DNA from: an uncultured Acidobacteriota bacterium
GTDB lineage: Bacteria; Acidobacteriota; Blastocatellia; Pyrinomonadales; Pyrinomonadaceae
DNA length: 64,000 nucleotides
Assembly: GCA_937873515.1 (NCBI GenBank)
Contig: CALMYB010000003.1
Coordinates: 124,001-188,000, forward strand
Reading direction: 5' to 3'
Below the pieces are notes generated by a model, which saw only the letters and a list, made by a program, of their open reading frames with translations, was not told the DNA's origin and searched no databases. Positions 9,263 through 16,770 of the stretch are shown one piece after another (the first letter of the stretch is position 1; the number at the start of each line of letters is the position of its first letter). Position numbers and translations under genes: made by a program.

Positions 9263-10417
9263 TCAAAACGTGTGAAAGTTCCCGTAATGGCGAAAGGGCG
9301 GCGGACGGTCCTGGTGATCGTCGATCGCCGGTGAAAATTCTATGTCGAGGCCGCCATCCGGCAAGACCTCGATAATGCTGCCATTCTCATCCTCATCAAC
9401 GACCATTGCTTCATTGCCGTAGCGAAACTTGTCCTCGTCGTCCTCTTTTTCTTCCTTCTGCATTGCGAAGGACGGCTCCTCTTGTCCGTCCTCATCATCG
9501 TCCTCGTCGCCGAAATCGATCGTGCTCCAGAGCGCGTATAGACGCTGGGCCCTCGATTTCGACATATCGAGCTCGTCCGCGATGCATCTGAACGACATCT
9601 CTTCTTCGTCGTGCATCTCTTTTACGCGCTCGATGAGGTTGATCAGATCATGGTCTAAGGTTCGCTGGGCAACGGCAAATTGCGGCCGCTCTTCGCCCGC
9701 ATCCGTTTCTGCAAACACGAGGCGAAGCGGCGGGTGCACCGTCCACTCGCCGGACACGACACGCGACCGCATTATCGTAAGGCTGCGGCGGTTCGTCTCG
9801 ACATCTCCGGTCATCGCGATGGCCGTGTCCGCAAGATCGCAGACGCCGCGAAGCCTGCGAAGATCGTCCACGCCGGCCGATCGTTTCGGATATCGCCGCG
9901 AATCGGCAAGAACGAGGACGGAGATCGAGTTAACACAGACGAGCCGGCGAAGCTCGGTCATCAGAGCTATCGCATCGCGCGCGGAATAGCTTGTCCGCAG
10001 AAGCGCGTTCAGGTCGTCTATCACGACGCAGTCGATCGAGTTCGCTTCTACTGTCTCGCGGATCCATTGCGTTACGTCGGCTCCATGCGGCGGCCGTTCA
10101 TAAAGGAAGTTCCGCGAAAATGTCATCCGCCCGCGCTTTGGGCCATGCGCGTACCGATAGCGAAATTGAGCGTCGCTCAGCACGAGATCGACGTAGAGCA
10201 CGCGGCGCCCTTTTGTCGGCATGCGAAGGCCGCCGAACGGTCTTCCGCCCGCAATCGCATTGGCCGCCTGCACCGCGATCAGGCTCTTGCCCACGCCCGC
10301 TTCGCCAAATAGAAGTGCGATCTCGCCCTGCCGCCAGAATTCGTCGAACAACATCTCGGCTGCTTCGCGTTTCGCCTCACGCATCAGATCAGCGGCGCTC
10401 CGGAGCTTCGTCCGCAT
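9263..10417 (-). CDS. RepA/KaiC-like AAA ATPase (RecA fold) with C-terminal helix-turn-helix and acidic tail
   Basis: I choose ATG 10417 because TTGGAG stands 6 nt upstream; ATG 10453 lies in the promoter region. The 384-residue product has a Walker A GEAGVGKS (about 35-42), Walker B-like DCVVIDDLNALL (about 110-121), a LVLADSRRYPK segment with sensor-like position, and DAIALMTELRRLV between them. This pattern matches the RepA-like hexameric helicase/regulator ATPases (AAA_25). Residues about 230-275 (MSFRCIADELDMSKSRAQRLYALW) form a likely helix-turn-helix. The tail is strongly acidic (DFGDEDDDEDG). Direct-repeat GTGGGACA sequences lie 150-200 bp upstream, which recalls iterons of plasmid replicators. 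No replication initiator or mobilisation gene is nearby. A role in replication or regulation is inferred. Confidence 0.75.
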   Translation of the reverse strand: MRTKLRSAADLMREAKREAAEMLFDEFWRQGEIALLFGEAGVGKSLIAVQAANAIAGGRPFGGLRMPTKGRRVLYVDLVLSDAQFRYRYAHGPKRGRMTFSRNFLYERPPHGADVTQWIRETVEANSIDCVVIDDLNALLRTSYSARDAIALMTELRRLVCVNSISVLVLADSRRYPKRSAGVDDLRRLRGVCDLADTAIAMTGDVETNRRSLTIMRSRVVSGEWTVHPPLRLVFAETDAGEERPQFAVAQRTLDHDLINLIERVKEMHDEEEMSFRCIADELDMSKSRAQRLYALWSTIDFGDEDDDEDGQEEPSFAMQKEEKEDDEDKFRYGNEAMVVDEDENGSIIEVLPDGGLDIEFSPAIDDHQDRPPPFRHYGNFHTF

Positions 10418-10462
10418 CGCCGCTCCAACTTTTCCTCTTGCAGAGCCTCTCATATATGCTAT

Positions 10463-10492
10463 ACTGTATCACAGATGCAACAGTTGTTGCAA
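10463..10492 (-). promoter_or_regulatory. Likely promoter of the RepA-like ATPase gene
   Basis: On the minus strand TTGCAA (10492-10487) and TACAGT (10468-10463) are 18 nt apart. Initiation near 10456 gives a leader of about 40 nt with GGAG before ATG 10417. Confidence 0.5.
10476..10491. promoter_or_regulatory. 16-bp perfect inverted repeat overlapping the promoter (operator-like)
   Basis: TGCAACAGTTGTTGCA is TGCAACA and its reverse complement around GT. It covers the -35 box of the ATPase promoter, a position suited to repression, perhaps by the helix-turn-helix of the same protein (speculative). Confidence 0.5.
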
Positions 10493-10570
10493 GAAGTAAG
10501 TTGATCGAATAGTTTTTTTTCAAAATGTCGATTTTTGCAGCTGTAAGTCGGTGAAACCAAAGGGTTAAAG

Positions 10571-10613
10571 GTGTCCCACAAGTGCCGTGGGACACGAGTG
10601 GGACAGTGGGACA
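10571..10613. repeat. Iteron-like GTGGGACA repeats with hairpin
   Basis: GTGGGACA occurs at 10587-10594, 10598-10605 and 10606-10613, plus one inverted copy (TGTCCCAC, 10572-10579). The first and inverted copies make a 9-bp stem (GTGTCCCAC / GTGGGACAC) around a 7-nt loop. A degenerate GGGACAC follows near 10660. Confidence 0.75.
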
Positions 10614-10699
10614 GTATTTTGGCAGCTAAGGTATTGAAAAATAAAGAGGTTAGGCTGTTTGGGACACGGCTCTACGCCGCGTGTGGTTTCGCGGAGAAC

Positions 10700-11311
10700 T
10701 TAGTATGCCGGGCCGCCGGTGTTGCCCGCTGGCGAGTAATTGCAGACGACAAAGACGACCCATTTGCCGCTCAGATGGCGATTGATCCCGCAGCCGATAA
10801 GCGTCGTTTCCCGCCACATTATCTGCGAATAGTGCGTGCAGACCGTGTCCGGGACGCAGTCGCCCGTCTTCACGACGTAGTTCGGCTTCTCGTCGAGCCA
10901 ATCAGGGACGACGGTGGATATCGGTTGGTCGGCGTTGTTCGCGACAAAGAGATTCTCGCCGACGGAAGGGTCGTCGCGATGACGGAATTTGCCGCCGTTC
11001 GCCCATTCCTGAGCATAGCTCGCAAGGCCGCAGTCCCATTTGAGATCAGGGAGCTTCAACGCCTTTCGCGCCTTGTTGTGGTCGGCAAGGATCGCTTCCC
11101 TTTCGGCCTCGGTGAGTTCGCTCTCGATGGTGCATTTTCGCGGAGATGCCGCGGCCTTCGGAGTCTCAACTCTGGCGACCGCGGGTTTCTTGGCCGAGCG
11201 CCGCCTTTGGCCGGCGGCAGGTACCGCAAATATCATTGCAGCCGCCAGGAAGGCAAAAAGAACGACAATTGACCGATGAAATGCAGCGAACACCATCCCG
11301 AAGATATCCAA
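10700..11311 (-). CDS. Secreted CAP-domain (SCP/PR-1) protein
   Basis: The 203-residue protein starts at ATG 11311, which has AGGAG about 7 nt upstream; ATG 11296 is an alternative. A hydrophobic signal peptide (about 10-34, ending PAAGQ) leads into a basic linker and a CAP domain from about 60. Diagnostic pieces are ILADHNKARKALKLPDLKWD, the GENLF motif, HYSQIMWRETTLIGCG and VVFVVCNYSPAGNTGG. The His and Glu of HYSQ/GENL form the putative CAP cavity. Four or more cysteines suggest disulfides. Bacterial CAP proteins are extracellular and mostly of unknown activity. It stands alone, with no obvious functional neighbours. Confidence 0.92.
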   Translation of the reverse strand: MDIFGMVFAAFHRSIVVLFAFLAAAMIFAVPAAGQRRRSAKKPAVARVETPKAAASPRKCTIESELTEAEREAILADHNKARKALKLPDLKWDCGLASYAQEWANGGKFRHRDDPSVGENLFVANNADQPISTVVPDWLDEKPNYVVKTGDCVPDTVCTHYSQIMWRETTLIGCGINRHLSGKWVVFVVCNYSPAGNTGGPAY

Positions 11312-11412
11312 AAACTCCTGCTCGATTTTGTTTCGGTCAGTTTACCACATTTGGAGGAGATAGGTTGTCGGGATCGGGAGAACGGTGATATCGTCTCCGG
11401 TAGGCAGAGCTT

Positions 11413-11880
11413 ATGGGACTTCTTGATCAGACAGAGCACGGCAGCGACCCGATGCCGATCGACCCGAACGACAAGAGCCGACTGTTTCAGACGGTAAGCC
11501 GCAGCCCCTCGAGTTCGCGGAATTACCTGAAGACGCTCCTGCCGATCGTCGGGCTTGTCATCATCGCGGGGATCGCGTACTTCTACTTTACGATTCCGGG
11601 CATTGGCGACAGCTTCCGGCCGCAAACGGAACTCGACCTCGGCGTCCGCTATCACCTGCTCGAAAAGCACGGCCGCGTCGCCACCGACATCACTTTCTAT
11701 AAGTGCGATGGCTTTTCGTGGGCGCTTGCGGACGTCGAGAAGAGGCCCGACATCCCGAATCCGGTTCTGCAGCTCGGCTCCTACACCGTCAAGGCGGTGC
11801 CTAACGGCCCGAACTCATGGGACTTCACGTCAAAGCCCATACAGGCAGGCGATAAGCCCGCACCTTGTTCGGAGTTTTGA
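11413..11880 (+). CDS. Hypothetical single-pass membrane protein
   Basis: The 155-residue product has a polar Asp/Ser-rich cytoplasmic N-terminus (1-38), one transmembrane helix (about 42-60, LPIVGLVIIAGIAYFYF) and an exported domain of about 95 residues with two cysteines (YKCDGFSWAL and APCSEF) that could form a disulfide. The start at 11413 lacks a strong ribosome site; ATG 11452 is possible. I do not recognise the family. It converges with the small GlsB-like gene 11 bp downstream. Confidence 0.7.
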   Translation: MGLLDQTEHGSDPMPIDPNDKSRLFQTVSRSPSSSRNYLKTLLPIVGLVIIAGIAYFYFTIPGIGDSFRPQTELDLGVRYHLLEKHGRVATDITFYKCDGFSWALADVEKRPDIPNPVLQLGSYTVKAVPNGPNSWDFTSKPIQAGDKPAPCSEF

Positions 11881-11891
11881 ATGGCACGACC

Positions 11892-12158
11892 TTACGTCAT
11901 CGTATTCCTCGTTCCGAACAATAGCCGGACGATGAAGAGCAAGACGATCGCACCGAGAATGGACATTATCCACCCGGCCGTATAGTTCTCGCCCGCCCAT
12001 AACGTCCTGGCGATAAAGCCGCCGACGACCGCGCCGACTATGCCGAGGAGTGCCGTTAGTATCCAGCCGACGATGCCGTCAGGAAAGGATTCTTTGCCCG
12101 GCATGATAAGCCTTGCAATGACCCCAACGATCAATCCACCGATTATCTGTCCGATCAT
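11892..12158 (-). CDS. GlsB/YeaQ/YmgE family stress-response membrane protein
   Basis: The 88-residue protein starts at ATG 12158 (MIGQIIGGLIVGVIARLIMPG); CGGAGA lies just upstream. Three hydrophobic Gly-rich helices with the family signature G-[IVL]-I-A-R-L-[IL]-M-P-G-K near residue 14-23, and GWILTALLGIVGAVVGGF at about 31-48, identify this family of small transglycosylase-associated-type inner membrane proteins, often induced in stress. The frame continues upstream to 12221, but those residues come from the end of the ABC permease gene on the same strand and are not part of this protein. Confidence 0.9.
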   Translation of the reverse strand: MIGQIIGGLIVGVIARLIMPGKESFPDGIVGWILTALLGIVGAVVGGFIARTLWAGENYTAGWIMSILGAIVLLFIVRLLFGTRNTMT

Positions 12159-12177
12159 AACTATGGTCTCCGTTAAA

Positions 12178-13518
12178 CTACGCTTCGCGTATCCATTTCC
12201 AAACTTCGGGAAGCGTCGCACGTTTTCCGTACATCAGCATCCCGACACGATAAACTCTTGCGCACAACCACACCATACCACAGATCGCGACCGCGTTGAC
12301 CGAGATCGAGAGCGCGATCTGCCAGAACGGCGGAGTTTCGGCGAGTATGCGAACGGGCATTGTGATCGGCGCCCAGAACGGCGCGATCGAGACCCAGAAC
12401 GAGAGCGGCGAACTCGGATCGCGTATCACCGCGAAGCTGAAGTAGAACCCGATGAGCATCACCATTATCGGCGGAAAGGCGAATTGCCCGCCTTCCTGCA
12501 CGGTCGTGACCATCGAGCCGATAAGGGCGAAGATCGAGGCGAAAAGGAAATATCCGAGGAGGAAGAAGAGCAGAAAATAGCCGACCATCAGCGGCGTTAT
12601 ATGCGGTGCACCCGCAAGGAAAGGCGCAAGGTCGGTCTGCAGCATCAGAAAACCGACAAGCAATGCGAGCGAAGTGACCCAGATACCCAATTGGGTCAGT
12701 CCCGCAAGCCCGACGCCGACAAGTTTGCCGAGCATCAGCTCGAACGGCCTCGCGCTCGAAAAGAGGATCTCTGCGATACGCGTCTCCTTCTCCTCGACGA
12801 CGGCACCAAGGATCACTTGGCCGTAGATCGTAAGAGAAATGTAGATCATCAGGCCGATGACAAATGAAGCCGCAAGCAGCGCATCGGAATTCTTCTCGCG
12901 GCCGTGCTCGTCGATCGCTTTCGTCTCGATCTCGGCCGCTTGGTTGATCTGCTTGAGAGTGCTCTCGCTGATGTTCGCTTGTGTAAGACGCTCGGACCGC
13001 ACCGCGTCGTTAACGGCATCCTCAAGCATTCCGCTCGCTACAAAATCACCGGCCTTGCGCGAAAGGAACTCGAATTTGCCGCTCAGGTCGCTGGGCACGA
13101 TCAGATACGCATCGATCTTCTTCTCGGCTGCCATTGAATTGAGTTCAGAGCGGATCTGTTCATCCGATTTGCCATTCGCGTCAAACGGCATAAAGACGAA
13201 GCCTTCGGTCAAGTTCTTTAGCGAGTCGGCTGACTGTTTGGGATCGACCGTAGGTTCAAAAGAAGTTCTCTTAAGTGCTTCGGCCTGTTTTTGGGCTATC
13301 TTTTCAGGCGAAAGATTGCTTCGTATGCGCGGGCCGAGCTTACCTTCACGATCTACGATGACGATCCGCGTCGGCTCGCCCTTGATCGAAAAGATAAGTG
13401 CAGGGACGACCGCGAAACCAAGGCCAAGGAGCGGAAAGAGCAGCGTACCGATAAGGAACGACCAACGCATAACGACCTTTCGATATTCATGCTTTACGAC
13501 GGCGAGGAGCTTTCTCAT
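12178..13518 (-). CDS. ABC transporter permease, NatB-type (ABC-2)
   Basis: The 446-residue membrane protein begins with MRKLLAVVKHEYRKVVMRWSF, an amphipathic start typical of ABC-2 permeases, and one helix (about 20-40). A large exported domain of about 160 residues follows (IRIVIVDREGKLGP... to about 205). Then come five or six C-terminal helices, including the conserved motif VEEKETRIAEILFSSARPFELMLGKL (about 235-260, an ABC-2 coupling helix). This is the NatB/CcmB-like sodium or drug efflux architecture. The gene overlaps the upstream ATPase gene by 4 bp (ATGA), so the two form a translationally coupled exporter. The substrate cannot be told from sequence. Confidence 0.9.
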   Translation of the reverse strand: MRKLLAVVKHEYRKVVMRWSFLIGTLLFPLLGLGFAVVPALIFSIKGEPTRIVIVDREGKLGPRIRSNLSPEKIAQKQAEALKRTSFEPTVDPKQSADSLKNLTEGFVFMPFDANGKSDEQIRSELNSMAAEKKIDAYLIVPSDLSGKFEFLSRKAGDFVASGMLEDAVNDAVRSERLTQANISESTLKQINQAAEIETKAIDEHGREKNSDALLAASFVIGLMIYISLTIYGQVILGAVVEEKETRIAEILFSSARPFELMLGKLVGVGLAGLTQLGIWVTSLALLVGFLMLQTDLAPFLAGAPHITPLMVGYFLLFFLLGYFLFASIFALIGSMVTTVQEGGQFAFPPIMVMLIGFYFSFAVIRDPSSPLSFWVSIAPFWAPITMPVRILAETPPFWQIALSISVNAVAICGMVWLCARVYRVGMLMYGKRATLPEVWKWIREA

Positions 13519-14429
13519 TTCGCACCTCCGATCTGCTCGATAAATATGTCATTAAGAGTCGGCTCAACATATGCGAACTTTGTCACCGTGGCGCCTGAGG
13601 ACACAAGGCTGCGAAGCAGCTCCTGCGGGTCGGCGTCGGGACGCATGCTGAGGATCTTTTCATCGGCCTTTTCCTCTATGCTTTCGACGCCGGGAAAATC
13701 ATTAAGCAGGTCATGAGCACCATCTACACGAATAGCAACGCGGTTCCTGCCATAGCTCTCCTTCACCTCGCGAAGGCTGCCGGCAAGGACCTTCTTACCT
13801 TTATTGACAAGAAGGATGTCGTGGCAAAGCCGTTCGGCAGTCTCCATCAGATGCGTCGAGAAGATGACGGTCTTATGGCTTTGGCGAAACTCTGCCAGCA
13901 CGTCGATCATGAACTCTACATTCACCGGATCGAGTCCCGAAAAAGGCTCGTCGAGAATAAGAAGGTCCGGGTCGTGCAGTACGGTCGCAATAAACTGTAT
14001 CTTCTGCTGCATTCCCTTGGAAAGGTCTGTCGTCTTCTTGTTCTTCCATTCCGACAACGCCATTCGATCCATCCAGCGGTCGATACGCCTGTCGGCCTCT
14101 TTCTGCGGAACATTCTTGAGCGCCGCAAAATACCGCAGCTGATCGACAACCTTCGTCTTCTTGTAGAGGCCGCGTTCTTCCGGCAAGTAACCGATGTGGT
14201 CTTGAGCCGTTCCGTTGATACGTTTACCGAAAAGCTCTATCGCGCCCGAATCAGGGATCGTGATACCGACGATCATTCGTATCGTCGTTGTCTTGCCCGC
14301 ACCGTTGGGCCCAAGGAAGCCGAATATGCGGCCGGCACGTACGTTAAATGAAAGATCATCAACTGCTGAAAAATCACCAAATGACTTTGAGATGCTATCG
14401 ATCCGCAACGTCACATCGTCTTCACCCAT
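13515..14429 (-). CDS. ABC transporter ATP-binding protein, NatA-type
   Basis: The 304-residue ATPase has Walker A GPNGAGKTTT (about 38-47), Q-loop region GYLPEERGLYKKTKV, signature LSKGMQQKI (about 132-140), Walker B LLILDEPFSGLDP (about 154-166) and the H-loop STHLME. The C-terminal 80 residues match the extension found in NatA-like exporters (DUF4162 type). It energises the permease encoded immediately downstream (4-bp overlap). The gene diverges from corA; the two starts are 97 bp apart. Confidence 0.93.
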   Translation of the reverse strand: MGEDDVTLRIDSISKSFGDFSAVDDLSFNVRAGRIFGFLGPNGAGKTTTIRMIVGITIPDSGAIELFGKRINGTAQDHIGYLPEERGLYKKTKVVDQLRYFAALKNVPQKEADRRIDRWMDRMALSEWKNKKTTDLSKGMQQKIQFIATVLHDPDLLILDEPFSGLDPVNVEFMIDVLAEFRQSHKTVIFSTHLMETAERLCHDILLVNKGKKVLAGSLREVKESYGRNRVAIRVDGAHDLLNDFPGVESIEEKADEKILSMRPDADPQELLRSLVSSGATVTKFAYVEPTLNDIFIEQIGGAK

Positions 14430-14448
14430 ATCTATTTCCCTACGGCAA

Positions 14449-14478
14449 TTGTCTCAGTTAGTTCCGAAAATCTATAAT
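14449..14478 (+). promoter_or_regulatory. Likely corA promoter
   Basis: A perfect -10 TATAAT (14473-14478) lies 18 nt after TTGTCT (14449-14454). The leader, starting near 14485, carries a small hairpin CCGATC-GGC-GATCGG (14491-14505). The leader is too short for a known Mg2+ riboswitch. Confidence 0.65.
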
Positions 14479-14525
14479 TAGCTCGATCGACCGATCGGCG
14501 ATCGGCTACAGATACGAACAGAATA

Positions 14526-15584
14526 ATGCAGATCTTTGTACTTAGAAACGGCGGCGAACGTGTCGAGGACGGATTCAGCCGCGAGGAACTACCCTCACTT
14601 TTGGCTGACCCGAAGAATGTCCTTTGGGTCGATCTTCACGGCGAAACGCCCGAGCAGATCGAAGAGGCAAAAGAGGTCCTGGCGAATGTCTTCAAGTTCC
14701 ACTACCTGACGATCGAGGATTGCATCGAAACCCGCAATCAGCCGAAGGTGGAAGCTTTTCCCGACTACCTGTACTTTATCGTCCATGGCATTCGCCCGGG
14801 CGAGACCGGCCCGGCGAACTTCACAACAAAAGAACTCGATGGCTACTTAGGCGCGAACTACGTAGTTACTTTCCATGCAGAGCGGTTCCGCAGCATCAAG
14901 AAAGTAAAGCAAAAGGTAACGAGCAGTCCGTTCACGTTCAGCCGCGGGCCAGCTTATATCCTGCACAATATTTTGGACGAGCTCGTCGATCTCTATATGC
15001 CGGTAGTCGATGCGTATGACGAGATGATCCACGAAATGAGCGAACGTGTTCTGGAACTGAAGAAAGGCCAGAACGAAATGCTGCTCGAGATCATGAGGCT
15101 GCGGCGAAGCGTAGTCCGGCTGAGGAGAATATCTGGCCGGCAGCTCGAGGCCCTGTATCGACTCTCACATGGAGAGTTTCCGCAGATACCGGATCATATA
15201 CTGCCGTTCTACCGCGATGTCCATGACCATTTGGTACGGATCTCTGACCTTGCAGAGAACTACCGCGACCTCGTTTCAAGCCTTTTCGAGATCCACTTCT
15301 CAGTGATTTCAACTCGAACGAATGATGTCATGAAAACGCTCGCCGTTGTTTCCGCGATCATCCTGCCGCTGAGTCTGATCGCCGGCATTTACGGAATGAA
15401 CTTCGACTTTATGCCGGAACTGAGGACGCGGTATGGATACTTTGCAACACTCGGAGGTATGGCGTTGCTTGCGATCGGATTGATCACCTACTTCTGGAAG
15501 ATCGGCTGGATCTTCGCGAAAGATTATGAACCGTCGAAGGACCTTTCGATCGCTCCTGATCGGAAAGATGACGAAGACGTTTAG
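14526..15584 (+). CDS. corA: CorA-family magnesium/cobalt transporter
   Basis: The 352-residue protein has the long cytoplasmic funnel domain (1-285) with the alpha-helical stalk (YDEMIHEMSERVLELKKGQ...). Two C-terminal transmembrane helices follow. The GMN selectivity signature, YGMNFDFMPEL (about 296-306), ends the first helix. CorA pentamers carry Mg2+ and Co2+ across the inner membrane, and the GMN loop selects hydrated Mg2+. The length and ending (basic and Asp-rich tail) are usual for the family. It converges with pgpA, with only 6 bp between the stop codons and no visible terminator. Confidence 0.95.
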   Translation: MQIFVLRNGGERVEDGFSREELPSLLADPKNVLWVDLHGETPEQIEEAKEVLANVFKFHYLTIEDCIETRNQPKVEAFPDYLYFIVHGIRPGETGPANFTTKELDGYLGANYVVTFHAERFRSIKKVKQKVTSSPFTFSRGPAYILHNILDELVDLYMPVVDAYDEMIHEMSERVLELKKGQNEMLLEIMRLRRSVVRLRRISGRQLEALYRLSHGEFPQIPDHILPFYRDVHDHLVRISDLAENYRDLVSSLFEIHFSVISTRTNDVMKTLAVVSAIILPLSLIAGIYGMNFDFMPELRTRYGYFATLGGMALLAIGLITYFWKIGWIFAKDYEPSKDLSIAPDRKDDEDV

Positions 15585-15590
15585 TCCGCC

Positions 15591-16151
15591 CTAGAAGATC
15601 GCGGCGATGTAAGAGAATATCGCCAGGCAAAGTCCTGCATAGACGCCCGCAACAAGATCGTCCGCGCAGATGCCGAGGCCGCCTTTCAGATATTGGAGAT
15701 CGTTTATCGGATACGGCTTCCAGATATCAAAAAGCCTGAAGAGCAAAAAAGCCGCGAGCAGCATCGGCCACGAGAGCGTGAACGGTACGAACGCAAAAGT
15801 TACGAATTGCCCCATCACTTCATCGACAACGGCCTCGGATGCATCTTCGTCTCCGAGAAGATCGATCGCCCGCGTACTTGCCGCGATACCAAGTAGGCAG
15901 AACATAAAAAGGAAGACCGCGTTCAAGATAAAAAGAACGCCGTCCGCCGCTGCGGGAGAAAGGCCGTCGGTTCGCAGATGCGCTACGAATCTCGGCTCGA
16001 AGATCGCTAGAGCTACATAGATCGCAACACCGACCGCCGAACCGTATGTCCCACTCGGCCCGGGAAGATAACCTACGCCAAACGTCGTCAATGCAAGTGA
16101 GACGCGATCCTTCCAACCGCTGATCTTCCGCTTTTCTACGGGACGTTTCAT
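15591..16151 (-). CDS. pgpA: Phosphatidylglycerophosphatase A
   Basis: The 186-residue membrane enzyme removes the phosphate of phosphatidylglycerophosphate to make phosphatidylglycerol. Family features are TTFGVGYLPGPSGTYGSAVG near 22-41, the acidic motif DEVMGQFVTF (about 121-130, Asp/Glu metal ligands) and FRLFDIWKPYPI (about 154-165). The C-terminal GGLGICADDLVAGVYAGL contains the conserved D-D-x-x-A-G. Four or five hydrophobic segments are visible. Its ATG overlaps the cobO stop codon (TAATG), so it is probably translationally coupled as the last gene of the minus-strand run starting at rimP. Confidence 0.93.
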   Translation of the reverse strand: MKRPVEKRKISGWKDRVSLALTTFGVGYLPGPSGTYGSAVGVAIYVALAIFEPRFVAHLRTDGLSPAAADGVLFILNAVFLFMFCLLGIAASTRAIDLLGDEDASEAVVDEVMGQFVTFAFVPFTLSWPMLLAAFLLFRLFDIWKPYPINDLQYLKGGLGICADDLVAGVYAGLCLAIFSYIAAIF

Positions 16152-16741
16152 TAGAATTCGATCCCTTGCTGTGCGTAGATGCCAACGTGAAACGGATGCT
16201 TGATCTCGCGCATCTCGGTAACGAGCTCGGCCGCGTCGATGATCTTTGCAAGCTTATTATCGACGTTCCTGCCGGTCAAAATGAGATGAAGATGCGGCTG
16301 TGCGGCACGGATCTCACGGATCTCTTCGAGGATCTTGTCAATATCAAGGAACTCGTAACTTAGCACGTACAGCAACTCGTCGAAGACAAGGAGGTCGTAG
16401 TCGCCGCTCTTCATCTTCTCGGAGCAGAGTGCCCACGTTTCTTCGCTTGTCTTGATATCCTGCGACTTGTCCTTCGTGTCCCACGTGAAGCCGTCGCCCA
16501 TCGTATGGACTTCGATGCCGAGCTTGTCGAAGGATTCGTGCTCGCCGTATCGGTCGTGCTTCGACTTCATGAACTGGATCATACAGCATTTCAGGCCGCG
16601 TCCCGCAGCACGAACCATCGTCCCGATCGCCGCCGTCGTCTTGCCCTTGCCGTCTCCGGTGTTGAGCATCAGGAGTCCTTTCGTCTTCTCACGATAATCC
16701 TCACGCCGCCACTTGTATCTCTTTTCTTTCTTCTCCGCCAT
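16151..16741 (-). CDS. cobO: Cob(I)yrinic acid a,c-diamide adenosyltransferase
   Basis: ATG 16741 is used (196 residues); the frame is open to 16993 but the extra part overlaps the flippase gene. The enzyme transfers the adenosyl group of ATP to reduced corrinoid. It has the P-loop LNTGDGKGKTTAAIGTMVRA (about 26-45), the CMIQFMKSKHDRYGE region and the acidic motif DLLVFDELLYVLSY (about 112-125). It also has ILTGRNVDNKLAKIIDAAELV and a terminal HPFHVGIYAQQGIEF typical of CobO/BtuR. No other cobalamin genes are present, so it may serve salvage of imported corrinoids. No cobalamin riboswitch was seen upstream. Confidence 0.95.
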   Translation of the reverse strand: MAEKKEKRYKWRREDYREKTKGLLMLNTGDGKGKTTAAIGTMVRAAGRGLKCCMIQFMKSKHDRYGEHESFDKLGIEVHTMGDGFTWDTKDKSQDIKTSEETWALCSEKMKSGDYDLLVFDELLYVLSYEFLDIDKILEEIREIRAAQPHLHLILTGRNVDNKLAKIIDAAELVTEMREIKHPFHVGIYAQQGIEF

Positions 16742-16770
16742 ATCTTGAAGGCACACCGCCCGGCCGAGCT

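Noticed and set aside
14479..14525. Mg2+ riboswitch upstream of corA
   Set aside because: The leader from the likely promoter is about 40 nt with one small hairpin, too short for a known Mg2+ riboswitch.
16742..16770. Cobalamin riboswitch upstream of cobO
   Set aside because: Only a 29-bp gap separates cobO from the flippase gene, so there is no room for one.
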